Assembly: GCF_900109925.1 (NCBI RefSeq)
Contig: NZ_FOBW01000007.1
Coordinates: forward strand, 124,001 to 188,000
Reading direction: 5' to 3'
Origin: Mesobacillus persicus
GTDB lineage: Bacteria; Bacillota; Bacilli; Bacillales; Cytobacillaceae
DNA: 64,000 nt
Position numbers and translations under genes: made by a program. Below are positions 50,450-58,928 of the stretch, piece by piece (the first letter of the stretch is position 1; each line of letters opens with the position of its first letter). The notes beneath the pieces are model-generated. The model saw nothing but the letters and a program-made list of their open reading frames with translations. It was not told the origin of the DNA and did not search any database.

Positions 50450-51535
50450 ATGCCAAATGAGTATAAAAATTTCGATCGACTAAAAAGAAAAATTTACTTG
50501 TGGGTACTCCCTTGTTTAATAACAGCTATGACTTTTAATAGTGTTATAGAATTTCAATCTTCTGATGAGAGCTTCCTTGGTTTAATGTTAGGTCCTATCC
50601 TCACTTCTTGGTTTATCTTTAGTTACATTATGGTTTTGATTCAAAAGGGTTTTCAAGTTATTGAGTATTCTACACTTGTGGTTGTTGTCTTGGCCCACTT
50701 AGCAAATTTCTACTTTGCTCTGGATCGTTTACTTTTAAATCAGAACCTAGGGCTGGGTGAACTTACAAACTGGACTGGATTATTAATGGTTTATGTGTTT
50801 ATTACACTAAAAAGAAATAGAGGGTTAATAGTTGCACTATCTTATCTAGTGACGGCCCTTATACTAGCTTTGCTAACGTTAGAGGGCTTTTCGTATGACA
50901 CAATGGATACACTGATCCAGTATTTTTCAGCTACTACGACATATATTGTTACGATTTATTTTGGACAGTATATCTTAAAGGTTTACTCAGATCTCGACAG
51001 TATTAAAAAAGAGGCGTATGTGGACTCTCTTACTGGGATTGGCAATCGATATCAAATTAACCAATGGTTTGATTATCAGTTAAATCGTGCTGTTACTGGG
51101 GCTGATCCGTTATCCATCATCTTTTTTGATCTCGATAATTTTAAAAGTGTAAATGACCATTATGGGCATAAGGTAGGAGATGAAGTGTTAAAAGAGGTTG
51201 TCAGAGTGGTCAAAAGCTCTTTGAGAAGTGATGAGTGCTTCGGGCGTTGGGGTGGCGAAGAATTTATTGTCATCATTAATGCTCCGAAAGAGGATGCGTT
51301 GAAGCTTGCTGAACGGTTGAGAAAACGGGTTGAGATGCATGAATTCGAGACGATCGGGAGATTAACCTCAAGTTTTGGTGTATCTGATTATCGTACAGGG
51401 GATAGCATTGACTCTGTCTTAGGCAGAGCAGATAAAGCTCTATATCAAGCGAAAAATCTCGGACGCAATAAAGTCCAACACCACAGTGAACTTCTTGAGT
51501 ATAGAAGCTCAGAAGAAAAGGTTTTAAACAATTAA
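50450..51535 (+). CDS. Membrane-bound diguanylate cyclase (GGDEF domain)
   Basis: 361 residues. Five to six membrane helices (about 12-175) form a sensor-like input, and a GGDEF domain follows (about 188-345) with DSLTGIGNRYQIN, FFDLDNFKSVND and the active-site GGEEF in RWGGEEFIV. It makes cyclic di-GMP from two GTP. The usual RxxD inhibitory site reads RSDE, so product inhibition is probably weak. The start ATG 50450 follows GGAGAGGATTTGTAGG. Its product could feed the c-di-GMP riboswitch at 452. Confidence 0.93.
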   Translation: MPNEYKNFDRLKRKIYLWVLPCLITAMTFNSVIEFQSSDESFLGLMLGPILTSWFIFSYIMVLIQKGFQVIEYSTLVVVVLAHLANFYFALDRLLLNQNLGLGELTNWTGLLMVYVFITLKRNRGLIVALSYLVTALILALLTLEGFSYDTMDTLIQYFSATTTYIVTIYFGQYILKVYSDLDSIKKEAYVDSLTGIGNRYQINQWFDYQLNRAVTGADPLSIIFFDLDNFKSVNDHYGHKVGDEVLKEVVRVVKSSLRSDECFGRWGGEEFIVIINAPKEDALKLAERLRKRVEMHEFETIGRLTSSFGVSDYRTGDSIDSVLGRADKALYQAKNLGRNKVQHHSELLEYRSSEEKVLNN

Positions 51536-51566
51536 GCAAAGTCCGTTTGGACTATGCTTTTTTTTG
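51534..51566 (+). terminator. Terminator after the GGDEF gene
   Basis: AGCAAAGTCC/GGACTATGCT stem and a run of eight T. Confidence 0.85.
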
Positions 51567-51896
51567 TTTTAGTCTCTTGTGATTATACATTTTAGACTAT
51601 TCAGAATAGCATTTCGCATAAAATACCCAAAACTATTTTTTCATAAACCCGTTATAAGGAAAAATTTTCCGACAAATTCTGCGAGGTTCACCAGTAATTA
51701 AGCCCTAGAAATGGTTGGTTTTGAGTTAAAAATACAAAATTTTCGATAAAATACGACAATATTCTGGTAATAAATAAGAATTTTGTCAAATTGAGACCGT
51801 TTACAAAAAACTGTTTTATAACAATAATTTAGATGTTAGAATATTCAATTCAATTTTATAGTAGCTAGAGTATATTTCATCATTGGGGGTAGGAGT
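51567..51896. other. Intergenic region before the PHA locus
   Basis: 330 AT-rich bases without a gene or clear fold. It must hold the promoter of the acyl-CoA ligase gene, but I could not choose a convincing one. Confidence 0.4.
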
Positions 51897-53534
51897 ATGG
51901 TATATCGGGAAAAACCGTGGTTGAAGCTATATGATCCAAGCGTTGGCGAAAATGTCTCAGTTGAGTATGAATCTCTATTTGGCCTATTAGATCGCTCCGC
52001 TACTAAATTCAAGGAAAAACCTGCTTTGACTTTTTATGGAAGATCCTGGAGCTTCATTGAGACAAGGTTCATAGCAGAGGCCTTTGCGGCCGCCTTACAT
52101 GAAGAGGGGTTTACAAAGGGGGACCGGCTGGCAATTATGCTGCCTAACAGCCCACATTATATATTTAGCTTGTTTGGGGGATTTCGACTTGGTGGAATCA
52201 ATGTTCAAGTAAACCCTATGTACGTTGAGAGGGAAATTGAGCATGTCCTTGTCGATTCTAGTACCGAATTCATGATTGTCCTTGATGCACTGTATCCTAG
52301 AGTCAAGCAAGTCCAACCAAAGACTTCTTTGAAAAAGGTGATTGTCGTTAGCCTTGGTGGCGAGAAATTCGATTTAGAAGGCGAAGACGAGTATTTCGAG
52401 GACTTTATCAAGGGAAAAACGGTAGTACCTTCAGTTTCTATTGATCGGAATGAAGACGTTGCTATGCTGCAGTATACGAGCGGAACAACTGGTGTTTCCA
52501 AAGGTGTTATGCTGACTCACAATAACTTACTTTCGAATGTAATTCAAGTATGTGATTTTGTTTATAGACCTTGTGAAAAGCTAATTCCAGACGATTTTAA
52601 GATCATCAGTGTACTCCCAATGTTTCATGTATTCGGATTGTCATGCAATGCACTTGCTGGAATAAGAGAGGGTGCTAACCAGTTAGTATTGCCACGATTT
52701 GAACCAAAAGAATTAATGGAATTGGTCAAGCGAGAGAAACCTTTCCAAATGTCTGCTGTTCCAACGATGTATTTCGCATTAAATGGCCAACCTGGGTTAG
52801 AGGATTATGGTTTTGGCGATGTTCATTATTTCAGCAGTGGTGGAGCTCCACTACCAATTGAACAAGCTAAGTCATTTGAGGAGAAAACCGGTGCAAGGCT
52901 TTTAGATGGGTATGGACAATCTGAATTATCTCCATCTCCAATCTTTAATCCACCGTTTTTGAATCCGAAACCGGGCAGTGTTGGAATTCCAATCCCAGGG
53001 ACTGAGGTTCGTATTGTTAACGTTACGGACAATGGACTTGAAGATGTTCCTGTTGGTGAATCGGGAGAGATGATTGTAAGAGGTCCTCAGGTGATGAAAG
53101 GCTACTGGGGTCGTCCTGAAGCTACGGAAGAGACGATTATAGATGGTTGGTTACTTACTGGTGATATCGCCAAAATGGATGAAGATGGATACTTCTACAT
53201 ACTGGACCGTAAGAAGGATATGATCATTGCGAGTGGTTATAATGTCTATCCAACTGAGGTTGAAGATGTATTATATCATCACAAAGCTGTCGAAGAAGTC
53301 ATTGTTATCGGAGTACCTGATGAATATCGAGGAGAAACAGTTAAAGCATTCATTAAAGTTAAACCAGGTGCGAGGTTAACGCCGGAAGAAGTGGTCCTTT
53401 TTGCAAAAGAAAACCTAGCTCCTTATAAAGTACCAAAGCAAGTTGAAATTTTGGATGAACTTCCAAAATCATCTGTTGGAAAGTTGCTTCGTAGAGTGTT
53501 AAGGGACCAAGAAATCCAGAAAATCGGAGTATAA
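51897..53534 (+). CDS. Long-chain acyl-CoA ligase (AMP-forming)
   Basis: 545 residues of the ANL superfamily. Motifs: P-loop-like MLQYTSGTTGVSKGVM (about 191), YGQSELSP, the TGD in WLLTGDIAKMDEDGYFYI and the C-terminal hinge/lysine DRKKDMIIASGYNVYP and KSSVGKLLRR. It activates fatty acids to acyl-CoA using ATP. It is followed by a reductase only 17 bases away and by PHA genes, so it may supply acyl-CoA for polymer synthesis or reuse polymer breakdown products (inference). Confidence 0.93.
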   Translation: MVYREKPWLKLYDPSVGENVSVEYESLFGLLDRSATKFKEKPALTFYGRSWSFIETRFIAEAFAAALHEEGFTKGDRLAIMLPNSPHYIFSLFGGFRLGGINVQVNPMYVEREIEHVLVDSSTEFMIVLDALYPRVKQVQPKTSLKKVIVVSLGGEKFDLEGEDEYFEDFIKGKTVVPSVSIDRNEDVAMLQYTSGTTGVSKGVMLTHNNLLSNVIQVCDFVYRPCEKLIPDDFKIISVLPMFHVFGLSCNALAGIREGANQLVLPRFEPKELMELVKREKPFQMSAVPTMYFALNGQPGLEDYGFGDVHYFSSGGAPLPIEQAKSFEEKTGARLLDGYGQSELSPSPIFNPPFLNPKPGSVGIPIPGTEVRIVNVTDNGLEDVPVGESGEMIVRGPQVMKGYWGRPEATEETIIDGWLLTGDIAKMDEDGYFYILDRKKDMIIASGYNVYPTEVEDVLYHHKAVEEVIVIGVPDEYRGETVKAFIKVKPGARLTPEEVVLFAKENLAPYKVPKQVEILDELPKSSVGKLLRRVLRDQEIQKIGV

Positions 53535-53551
53535 CTAGGAGGAAATCAGTT

Positions 53552-54328
53552 ATGAATGTTCAAGAGCTTTTCAATCTTCAAGGAAAAACAGCCATTGTTA
53601 CAGGTGGTGGACGAGGACTTGGTGAGCAGATTGCCACTGTTTATGCTAATGCAGGTGCAAACGTTGTTGTGTGTTCAAGAAACGAGGAAGCTTGCCAAGA
53701 GGTAAGTGAACGTTTAAAAGAAAAAGGCGTTCGTTCCCTTGCATTTAAATGTGATGTCTCTAACGAGGAAGATATCAATCTAGTAGTCAATGAAACAATG
53801 AAAGAGTTTGGCAGAATTGATATTTTAGTGAATAACAGTGGAGTTAGTTGGGGTGCTCCTGCCTTAGATATGCCAGCAGATAAGTGGGATAAGGTTATGG
53901 ATATTAACTTAAAAGCAGTATTCTTATTCTCTCAGGCAGTTGGGAAAATCATGAAGGAACAACGCTCTGGAAAGATTATTAATATTGCATCAATTGCCGG
54001 TCTAGGTGGCCAAGACCCAAGAATGATGGATGCAATTGGTTATGCAACAAGTAAGGGTGCAGTTATTTCGTTTACCAAAGATTTAGCTGTTAAGCTTGCT
54101 CCTTATAATGTCCATGTCAATGCGATTGCACCTGGGTTCTTCCCGACTAAAATGACGACTGGTTTGCTTGATCATGTAGGAGAATTCATTCTTGATCGAA
54201 CACCCGCACGCCGTTTTGGCTCAGACCATGACATGATGGGACCTGCGTTATTCCTTGCATCTAGTGCATCTGATTATGTTTTCGGACATATTCTTTCTGT
54301 TGATGGGGGAACTGCTGCTTTAACTTAA
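53552..54328 (+). CDS. SDR-family reductase, likely PHA-linked (PhaB-like)
   Basis: 258 residues, short-chain dehydrogenase with TGGGRGLGEQI for NAD(P) binding, NNSGVSWG, catalytic Ser in IASIAG and Tyr-x3-Lys in YATSKGA. Family members include 3-oxoacyl-ACP and acetoacetyl-CoA reductases; being coupled to an acyl-CoA ligase and PHA genes points to a PhaB-like role, giving 3-hydroxyacyl-CoA. ATG 53552... preceded by AGGAGG. A hairpin (54358-54383) follows. Confidence 0.85.
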   Translation: MNVQELFNLQGKTAIVTGGGRGLGEQIATVYANAGANVVVCSRNEEACQEVSERLKEKGVRSLAFKCDVSNEEDINLVVNETMKEFGRIDILVNNSGVSWGAPALDMPADKWDKVMDINLKAVFLFSQAVGKIMKEQRSGKIINIASIAGLGGQDPRMMDAIGYATSKGAVISFTKDLAVKLAPYNVHVNAIAPGFFPTKMTTGLLDHVGEFILDRTPARRFGSDHDMMGPALFLASSASDYVFGHILSVDGGTAALT

Positions 54329-54357
54329 ATGAGAATAAGAATCTTAATGAACATAGG

Positions 54358-54384
54358 AAGGAATGCTCGAAAGCATTCCTTTCA
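54358..54384 (+). terminator. Probable terminator after the SDR gene
   Basis: AGGAATGCT/AGCATTCCT stem with a short T stretch; moderately strong. Confidence 0.6.
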
Positions 54385-54587
54385 ACAAATAGTATCGTAT
54401 CCATCTCATCTTAAGCATCAGTCACATAGAGGTGTCCTGCTCCGAAGTTAGAAAATAGATTTAGATTATCACCTTTTATAAAAATAGTGATGGCAAAATA
54501 TATCGAATTTTCGTATAATTAGGAGAAGGATATTTTGATAGTCATCAACGTGATTTTTACAACTAGAGTTAGCATGTGGAGGATGTA

Positions 54588-54959
54588 ATGGGGCCTTATG
54601 ACAAGTGTTGGGCAAATACTTATAAAGAATTTGAAGAGGAACTAAACCAGAAAATCCTTTCCATGACTAACTGTTATCTATTTATCGCTACGCTTGGACA
54701 AAGCTTAGATGCACATTTGGATTATATAGTAATGGTAAAAAAGCAAACTAAAGAACTGCTAGATGATCTGGATTTACCTTGTAGAGATGATATTGCTTCA
54801 CTAGCTAAAAGAGTAATAAAGGTAGAGTCCCGATTGGACAATCTAGACGAAAATTTATATGACACCATAGATGATATGAAAAACTACCGAGCTAGATTAA
54901 AAGAATTATCGAAAGAACTAGCTACATTATCATTTAAGTCTGATGATGAAAATAGCTAA
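54588..54959 (+). CDS. Short PhaR-like coiled-coil protein of the PHA locus
   Basis: 123 residues from ATG 54588, five bases after GGAGG. It is built of helices; the stretch LPCRDDIASLAKRVIKVESR and the following LDNLDENLYD line up with MPTKSDVQNVAKLTIQAEEK and IDALEEQIWN of the true PhaR at 55660, and the N-terminus (KCWANTYKEFEEEL) resembles phasin/PhaR starts. It is the first gene of a phaR2-like/phasin/phaR/phaC series, so it may be a synthase accessory or granule protein. No exact family known to me. Confidence 0.78.
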   Translation: MGPYDKCWANTYKEFEEELNQKILSMTNCYLFIATLGQSLDAHLDYIVMVKKQTKELLDDLDLPCRDDIASLAKRVIKVESRLDNLDENLYDTIDDMKNYRARLKELSKELATLSFKSDDENS

Positions 54960-54991
54960 ATTCTATTATTTTATAAAAGGTGGAGAGAGAG

Positions 54992-55639
54992 ATGGCTGAA
55001 AACAAAAAGGTTTCCAAGATTGAAGATGAACAAGCTGTGAATGAAAACCTAGTCGAAGAAACTCAGACGCAAGATGAACAAAGTAAACAAAGTCTTTCAA
55101 GTTTAGAGCTTTTATGGGCAAATGCTCATCAAGAATTAGATAACTGGGCAGACCGCGCGAATTACCGTGATGAAATCTTTTTAAAAGCTGTTAAGGATTA
55201 CTCCGGTAGCCTAAAGAGGAACCGTGATAATATCAAAGAAGTAACAGAACAATTTAATCGGGAACTGGCTGAATGGCAGCGCACAGCTCGTGAAGAGTTC
55301 TTGATGTCGACAACAACTTTGCAACACTTTTTCCCAGTTAGATCATATGAAGAAATTAACCAACTTTTTGAACGGATTCAAAACTCAACATCCGGCATTT
55401 TAAGTGCACCTTACCGTGCAGTAAATCCTGACCAAGCAGTAGATAAATACATTGAAATGGTTGAAAAATATATTGACCTTCGTAAAAAAGGAAGAAATGA
55501 GTATGTTGCAAATGTGAAGAAAACATCTAATCTTGTTCAACAGAATCAGAGAGTATTTGTAAACCTTTTTTCAAAGCAAGTGAAGGCATTATTCCCTTTC
55601 AATAAGCATTTAGAACAGGCAGAAGAAGTTAAATCATAA
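54992..55639 (+). CDS. Phasin-like PHA granule protein
   Basis: 215 residues from ATG 54992 after GGTGGAGAG. An acidic N-terminal tail (1-35) precedes a helical domain with ELLWANAHQELDNWADRAN and AEWQRTAREEFL; low in cysteine, no membrane segment. It resembles the second phasin-like gene at 58909 in layout (LW-x5-E start, repeated aromatic/charged helices). Phasins coat PHA granules. It lies 20 bases before phaR. Confidence 0.75.
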   Translation: MAENKKVSKIEDEQAVNENLVEETQTQDEQSKQSLSSLELLWANAHQELDNWADRANYRDEIFLKAVKDYSGSLKRNRDNIKEVTEQFNRELAEWQRTAREEFLMSTTTLQHFFPVRSYEEINQLFERIQNSTSGILSAPYRAVNPDQAVDKYIEMVEKYIDLRKKGRNEYVANVKKTSNLVQQNQRVFVNLFSKQVKALFPFNKHLEQAEEVKS

Positions 55640-55659
55640 TAGATTAGGAGCGATAATGG

Positions 55660-56292
55660 ATGTCAAAAGAAAAATACGATCCGTATAAGGGGTTTAGGGA
55701 TCTTACAGGATTATGGGAAAAACAAATGAACTCACTGCTAATGGCGTGGGCTGATAACAGTGAATTTGTTAAATTATCAAATCGCAGTATGGCCACACAT
55801 TCACGCTACATGGAGTTGTTAAAGAAGAACCAAGAAACCATGGCTAATCTAATGAATATGCCAACTAAGAGTGATGTTCAAAATGTTGCAAAGCTAACCA
55901 TTCAGGCCGAAGAAAAAATAGATGCTCTAGAGGAGCAGATTTGGAATTTGCAAGATAGCTTTACTGAAATAAACAAAGGAAATATGGAGTTTTTTGGTGA
56001 GCTTGTTAGTCTTTCAAAAGAGATGAAGACAGAACTCGAAAAAAACGCGAAAGAATTACGTGAAACAAAAAAGGTAAAGGCAGATCTTCAAAAGTTACGA
56101 AAAGAACTTTCGGATACGAATGTTCTTATTGCGGAACTTCAGGAGTTAAGACAAGGCCTAGCTGAGACGAGCAGTCTAAAGAGTGAGCTTCAAGAATTAA
56201 AGCAGGAACTAGCTCAGTATCAGGAACCAAAAACCGAGGCCAAAGAAGAAAAAAAAGAATTAGAATTGGCAGGAGTCGGATTAGGTAAATAA
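55660..56292 (+). CDS. phaR: Class IV PHA synthase subunit PhaR
   Basis: 210 residues. The N-terminus YDPYKGFRDLTGLWEKQMNS and MPTKSDVQNVAKLTIQAEEK match the PhaR subunit of Bacillus class IV PHA synthases; the C-terminal half is a long Lys/Glu/Leu coiled coil (110-200), longer than needed for the core. PhaR is required with PhaC for polymer synthesis. ATG 55660 after AGGAGCG. Only 17 bases before phaC. Confidence 0.9.
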   Translation: MSKEKYDPYKGFRDLTGLWEKQMNSLLMAWADNSEFVKLSNRSMATHSRYMELLKKNQETMANLMNMPTKSDVQNVAKLTIQAEEKIDALEEQIWNLQDSFTEINKGNMEFFGELVSLSKEMKTELEKNAKELRETKKVKADLQKLRKELSDTNVLIAELQELRQGLAETSSLKSELQELKQELAQYQEPKTEAKEEKKELELAGVGLGK

Positions 56293-56309
56293 TTTGGGAA
56301 GTAGGGGAA

Positions 56310-57386
56310 ATGATGGCGATTGAATCACCAGTGAGAATTCCAGCCTTAGATTATGAAAAAGAAATGAAGCGCTGGAGTCAAGTTTTTAAGATACTAAGTG
56401 AAGATGGTCCGAAGATTGAGCATTCACCTCGGCAATTAGTGTGGAGGAAAAATAAAACGACCCTTTGGTACTATGCTGCTGAAGAAAAAAAGTATAGCAC
56501 ACCTTTGTTCTTTGTTTATTCACTTTTAAACAAACCATATATTTTAGATATCAGTCCAGAGACAAGTGTTATCGCAGGTCTTACGAAACGTGGATATGAT
56601 GTTTATCTACTTGACTGGGGTACCCCAGGCTATGAAGATAGCGATATTAGTTTTGACACTTATATTCTTGACTACCTTGAAAAAGGTGTTAAACGTGCTC
56701 TACGTCACTCTGGAGAAGAAGAGATTTCTGTTGTTGGCTATTGCTTAGGTGGAACCATTGCTTCCATCTTCGCTTCTATAACCGATTTACCAATTAAAAA
56801 TTTAATCGTTGCAACTGTGCCAATTGATTTTAGTACGGGAATAGGACCTGAAAAGTGGCTTGAAGGCATGAAAAACGGTCAGTTTGAAATTGATCGTTTA
56901 GTAGATGTGTATGGAACGATACCAGCTGATTATATTTATTATGGTATGAAGAGCTTGGCGCCAATCTATGTTAGCCCATATGTTGGTTTGATGAGTCGAG
57001 CACATGATAGTAAATATGTTGAAAGATGGCGTCGGATGGATAAATGGCTTAATGACGCAACTCCATTTACGGGTGCTGCCCTAAAACAAATGTTCAATGA
57101 GCTATATAAAGAAAACAAACTTGTTAAGGGTGAATTAGTGATTGGTGGGAAGAAAGCAGATCTAAGCAAGATTGATTGTCCTTTCTTCGCAGTTTCATCT
57201 GCTAATGACAGTCTTATTGCTGAATCTCAAAGCTTACCAATCATGGACTTAGTTTCGAGTGAGGATAAAACATATAAATTGGTTGAAGCGGGTCATGTAT
57301 CCCTTGCTTTAAGTGGGATGTTCGCACCACTCGTTGATGAATGGTTAGCCTCACGTTCAACGAAGGTTGAGGACAAAACTAACTAG
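56310..57386 (+). CDS. phaC: Class IV poly(3-hydroxyalkanoate) synthase catalytic subunit PhaC
   Basis: 358 residues, alpha/beta hydrolase fold. The lipase-like box is GYCLGG with nucleophile Cys145; Asp300 (SSANDSL) and His329 (EAGHVSLAL) complete the triad; LDWGTPG is conserved. It polymerizes 3-hydroxyacyl-CoA into PHA on granules and needs PhaR. The length matches the Bacillus class IV (short) subunit. Ends at a terminator shared with the convergent hydrolase. Confidence 0.96.
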   Translation: MMAIESPVRIPALDYEKEMKRWSQVFKILSEDGPKIEHSPRQLVWRKNKTTLWYYAAEEKKYSTPLFFVYSLLNKPYILDISPETSVIAGLTKRGYDVYLLDWGTPGYEDSDISFDTYILDYLEKGVKRALRHSGEEEISVVGYCLGGTIASIFASITDLPIKNLIVATVPIDFSTGIGPEKWLEGMKNGQFEIDRLVDVYGTIPADYIYYGMKSLAPIYVSPYVGLMSRAHDSKYVERWRRMDKWLNDATPFTGAALKQMFNELYKENKLVKGELVIGGKKADLSKIDCPFFAVSSANDSLIAESQSLPIMDLVSSEDKTYKLVEAGHVSLALSGMFAPLVDEWLASRSTKVEDKTN

Positions 57387-57405
57387 TCAAAGCTCGAATA
57401 AGAAG

Positions 57406-57438
57406 GGGGAAGGGTGCTACCCTTCCCATTTTATTTTC
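57406..57438. terminator. Terminator after phaC (bidirectional)
   Basis: GGGAAGGGT/ACCCTTCCC stem followed by ATTTTATTTT. Confidence 0.85.
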
Positions 57439-57442
57439 CTTT

Positions 57443-58237
57443 TTAGGCGGAGGCTTTACAATTTTTTTGTTTACTAATAAACTTGCTAACCAGCTGATTG
57501 AACCTGTCTTTTGCTTCGAACTTTGGTACATGGCCAGTATTACGCATAATCACAAATTCAGAATGTGGAATTAATTTGTGCATCCATAGTTGTAGCCAAG
57601 GAGGCAAGACTGAATCATATTGACCAGCAATTATTAGAGTAGGCACTTTAATCCTAGGTAATAAGGATAGGTTATTGACTTCCATACATGCCTTTCCTGA
57701 GGCTAAAAAAGCACTAGGTTCTGGTTGATAACATTCGATAAATTTTTGAATTGATTCATCATTCCATGAGTAAAGACACTTTTTAGCAGCATTATCTCTG
57801 CGTTCCTCTGCTGTTAGTTCCTCAATTTGTGATTCCCGATATTTTAAGTAAAGCTTTCCAAGTCTTTTTGGCATGTAGTGGAAGGTACAAGTTAATATGA
57901 GGGACCGGCACATTTCAGGTGCTTGACGATAAATTTCTTGCGCTACGGCACCGCCCATGGACAAACCAAGGATGTGAGCGCTTTCAATAGAAAGCTCATT
58001 CAGTAACCCAATGACATCTTTGGCGAATGCCTCAATTGAGATTCCTTCGATGGACCTATATTCACCATGGCCTCGTAGGTCGGGGATAATTAATTCATAA
58101 TATTCCGACAATTCATATTGGCTTTGCCAACCTTCTTTTACCTCACCGAGACCGTGAATCAATACCAATGGCTCTCCGCTTCCAAAGTGTAGATAAGGAA
58201 TCCCAGCAGTACTTACCTGTGTATTTTTCATCTCCAA
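57443..58237 (-). CDS. Alpha/beta hydrolase in the PHA locus (possible PHA depolymerase)
   Basis: 264 residues. Nucleophile Ser in LGLSMGGAVAQE, oxyanion HGLGE near the start, acid Asp in AGQYDSVLP and His in NTGHVPKFE. The fold is common to esterases and to the intracellular PHB depolymerase of B. thuringiensis, and the gene sits between phaC and phaQ, so depolymerase or 3-hydroxyacyl thioesterase is a good guess but not shown by the sequence alone. Divergent from phaQ with three PhaQ-like operator repeats between them. Confidence 0.8.
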   Translation of the reverse strand: MEMKNTQVSTAGIPYLHFGSGEPLVLIHGLGEVKEGWQSQYELSEYYELIIPDLRGHGEYRSIEGISIEAFAKDVIGLLNELSIESAHILGLSMGGAVAQEIYRQAPEMCRSLILTCTFHYMPKRLGKLYLKYRESQIEELTAEERRDNAAKKCLYSWNDESIQKFIECYQPEPSAFLASGKACMEVNNLSLLPRIKVPTLIIAGQYDSVLPPWLQLWMHKLIPHSEFVIMRNTGHVPKFEAKDRFNQLVSKFISKQKNCKASA

Positions 58238-58353
58238 CCACCTTTTTGATTTTTTACTTTTATTCCCAAATTACAACGACCTTAAACATTCATAAAATGT
58301 TCAAAATCTTTTTACATTTTATGTATATGTTGAAAAAGCACAAAGTTTACTAC

Positions 58354-58475
58354 CTATATGTAAAATACATATAACTGGATAAACTTGGTTGACAGGAGTT
58401 GGACATAGGTGTAAAATACATATAGAGAGACAGTTAAGAAATATCTGTTATCTTCTATGTGTATTTTACATATAG
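58354..58475. promoter_or_regulatory. Three operator-like repeats in the hydrolase-phaQ divergent region
   Basis: CTATATGTAAAATACATATA (58354-58373), ATAGGTGTAAAATACATATAG (58405-58425) and CTATGTGTATTTTACATATAG (58455-58475, inverted) share TATGTAAAATACAYATAG. Copy 2 covers the -10 of the phaQ promoter and copy 3 lies just before the phaQ binding site, fitting repression by PhaQ. Confidence 0.8.
58389..58417 (+). promoter_or_regulatory. phaQ promoter
   Basis: TTGACA (58389-58394), 17-base spacer, TAAAAT (58412-58417). Confidence 0.7.
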
Positions 58476-58490
58476 GTGAGGTGATGAATC

Positions 58491-58928
58491 GTGGTAAATA
58501 ATGAGAACAATCAATCAGTGAATCCATCTAAGAATTTTGTACTGCCATTCATTTTATTACTTCTAAGTAGAGTATCCCTCCATGGTTACGAACTCAGTCA
58601 AAAACTTCAGGCGTTTGGTTTTAAAAGCATCGATCAAGGCAATCTTTATCGATTGCTAAGAAAGCTTGAGGCGGACGAGTTAGTTTCTTCCGAATGGGAT
58701 ACAACGGGAAATGGCCCTGCTAAAAGAAAGTATTCGATTACGAAGGCTGGTATTACATATTTAAAAGGCTACGCCAATCAACTAGAAACCTACCAGTCCA
58801 TGTTGGACCAGTTTTTCTCAATGTATAGTAGTTTTCTTGAGCTCTATATCCCTTCATTTTCGACAAGGGATTCGATAGAGAAAAAAAGTAGTCAAAAGAG
58901 GAGGAACGATGATGGCAAAGAAGAATGA
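58491..58928 (+). CDS. phaQ: PhaQ, PadR-like repressor of PHA genes
   Basis: 145 residues from GTG 58491 after GAGGTGA. The N-terminal winged helix (about 17-85) has FILLLLSRVSLHGYELSQ, IDQGNLYRLLRKLEADELVSS and KRKYSITKAG, the PadR family signature. PhaQ of B. megaterium has the same size and represses phaQP, responding to PHB. It overlaps phaP by 20 bases. The A+T-rich dyads in front of it are the likely sites of autorepression. Confidence 0.9.
   Translation: MVNNENNQSVNPSKNFVLPFILLLLSRVSLHGYELSQKLQAFGFKSIDQGNLYRLLRKLEADELVSSEWDTTGNGPAKRKYSITKAGITYLKGYANQLETYQSMLDQFFSMYSSFLELYIPSFSTRDSIEKKSSQKRRNDDGKEE

Noticed and set aside
52095-53032. Minus-strand ORFs within the acyl-CoA ligase gene
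   Set aside because: Antisense shadows of a clearly conserved coding sequence with no binding sites.
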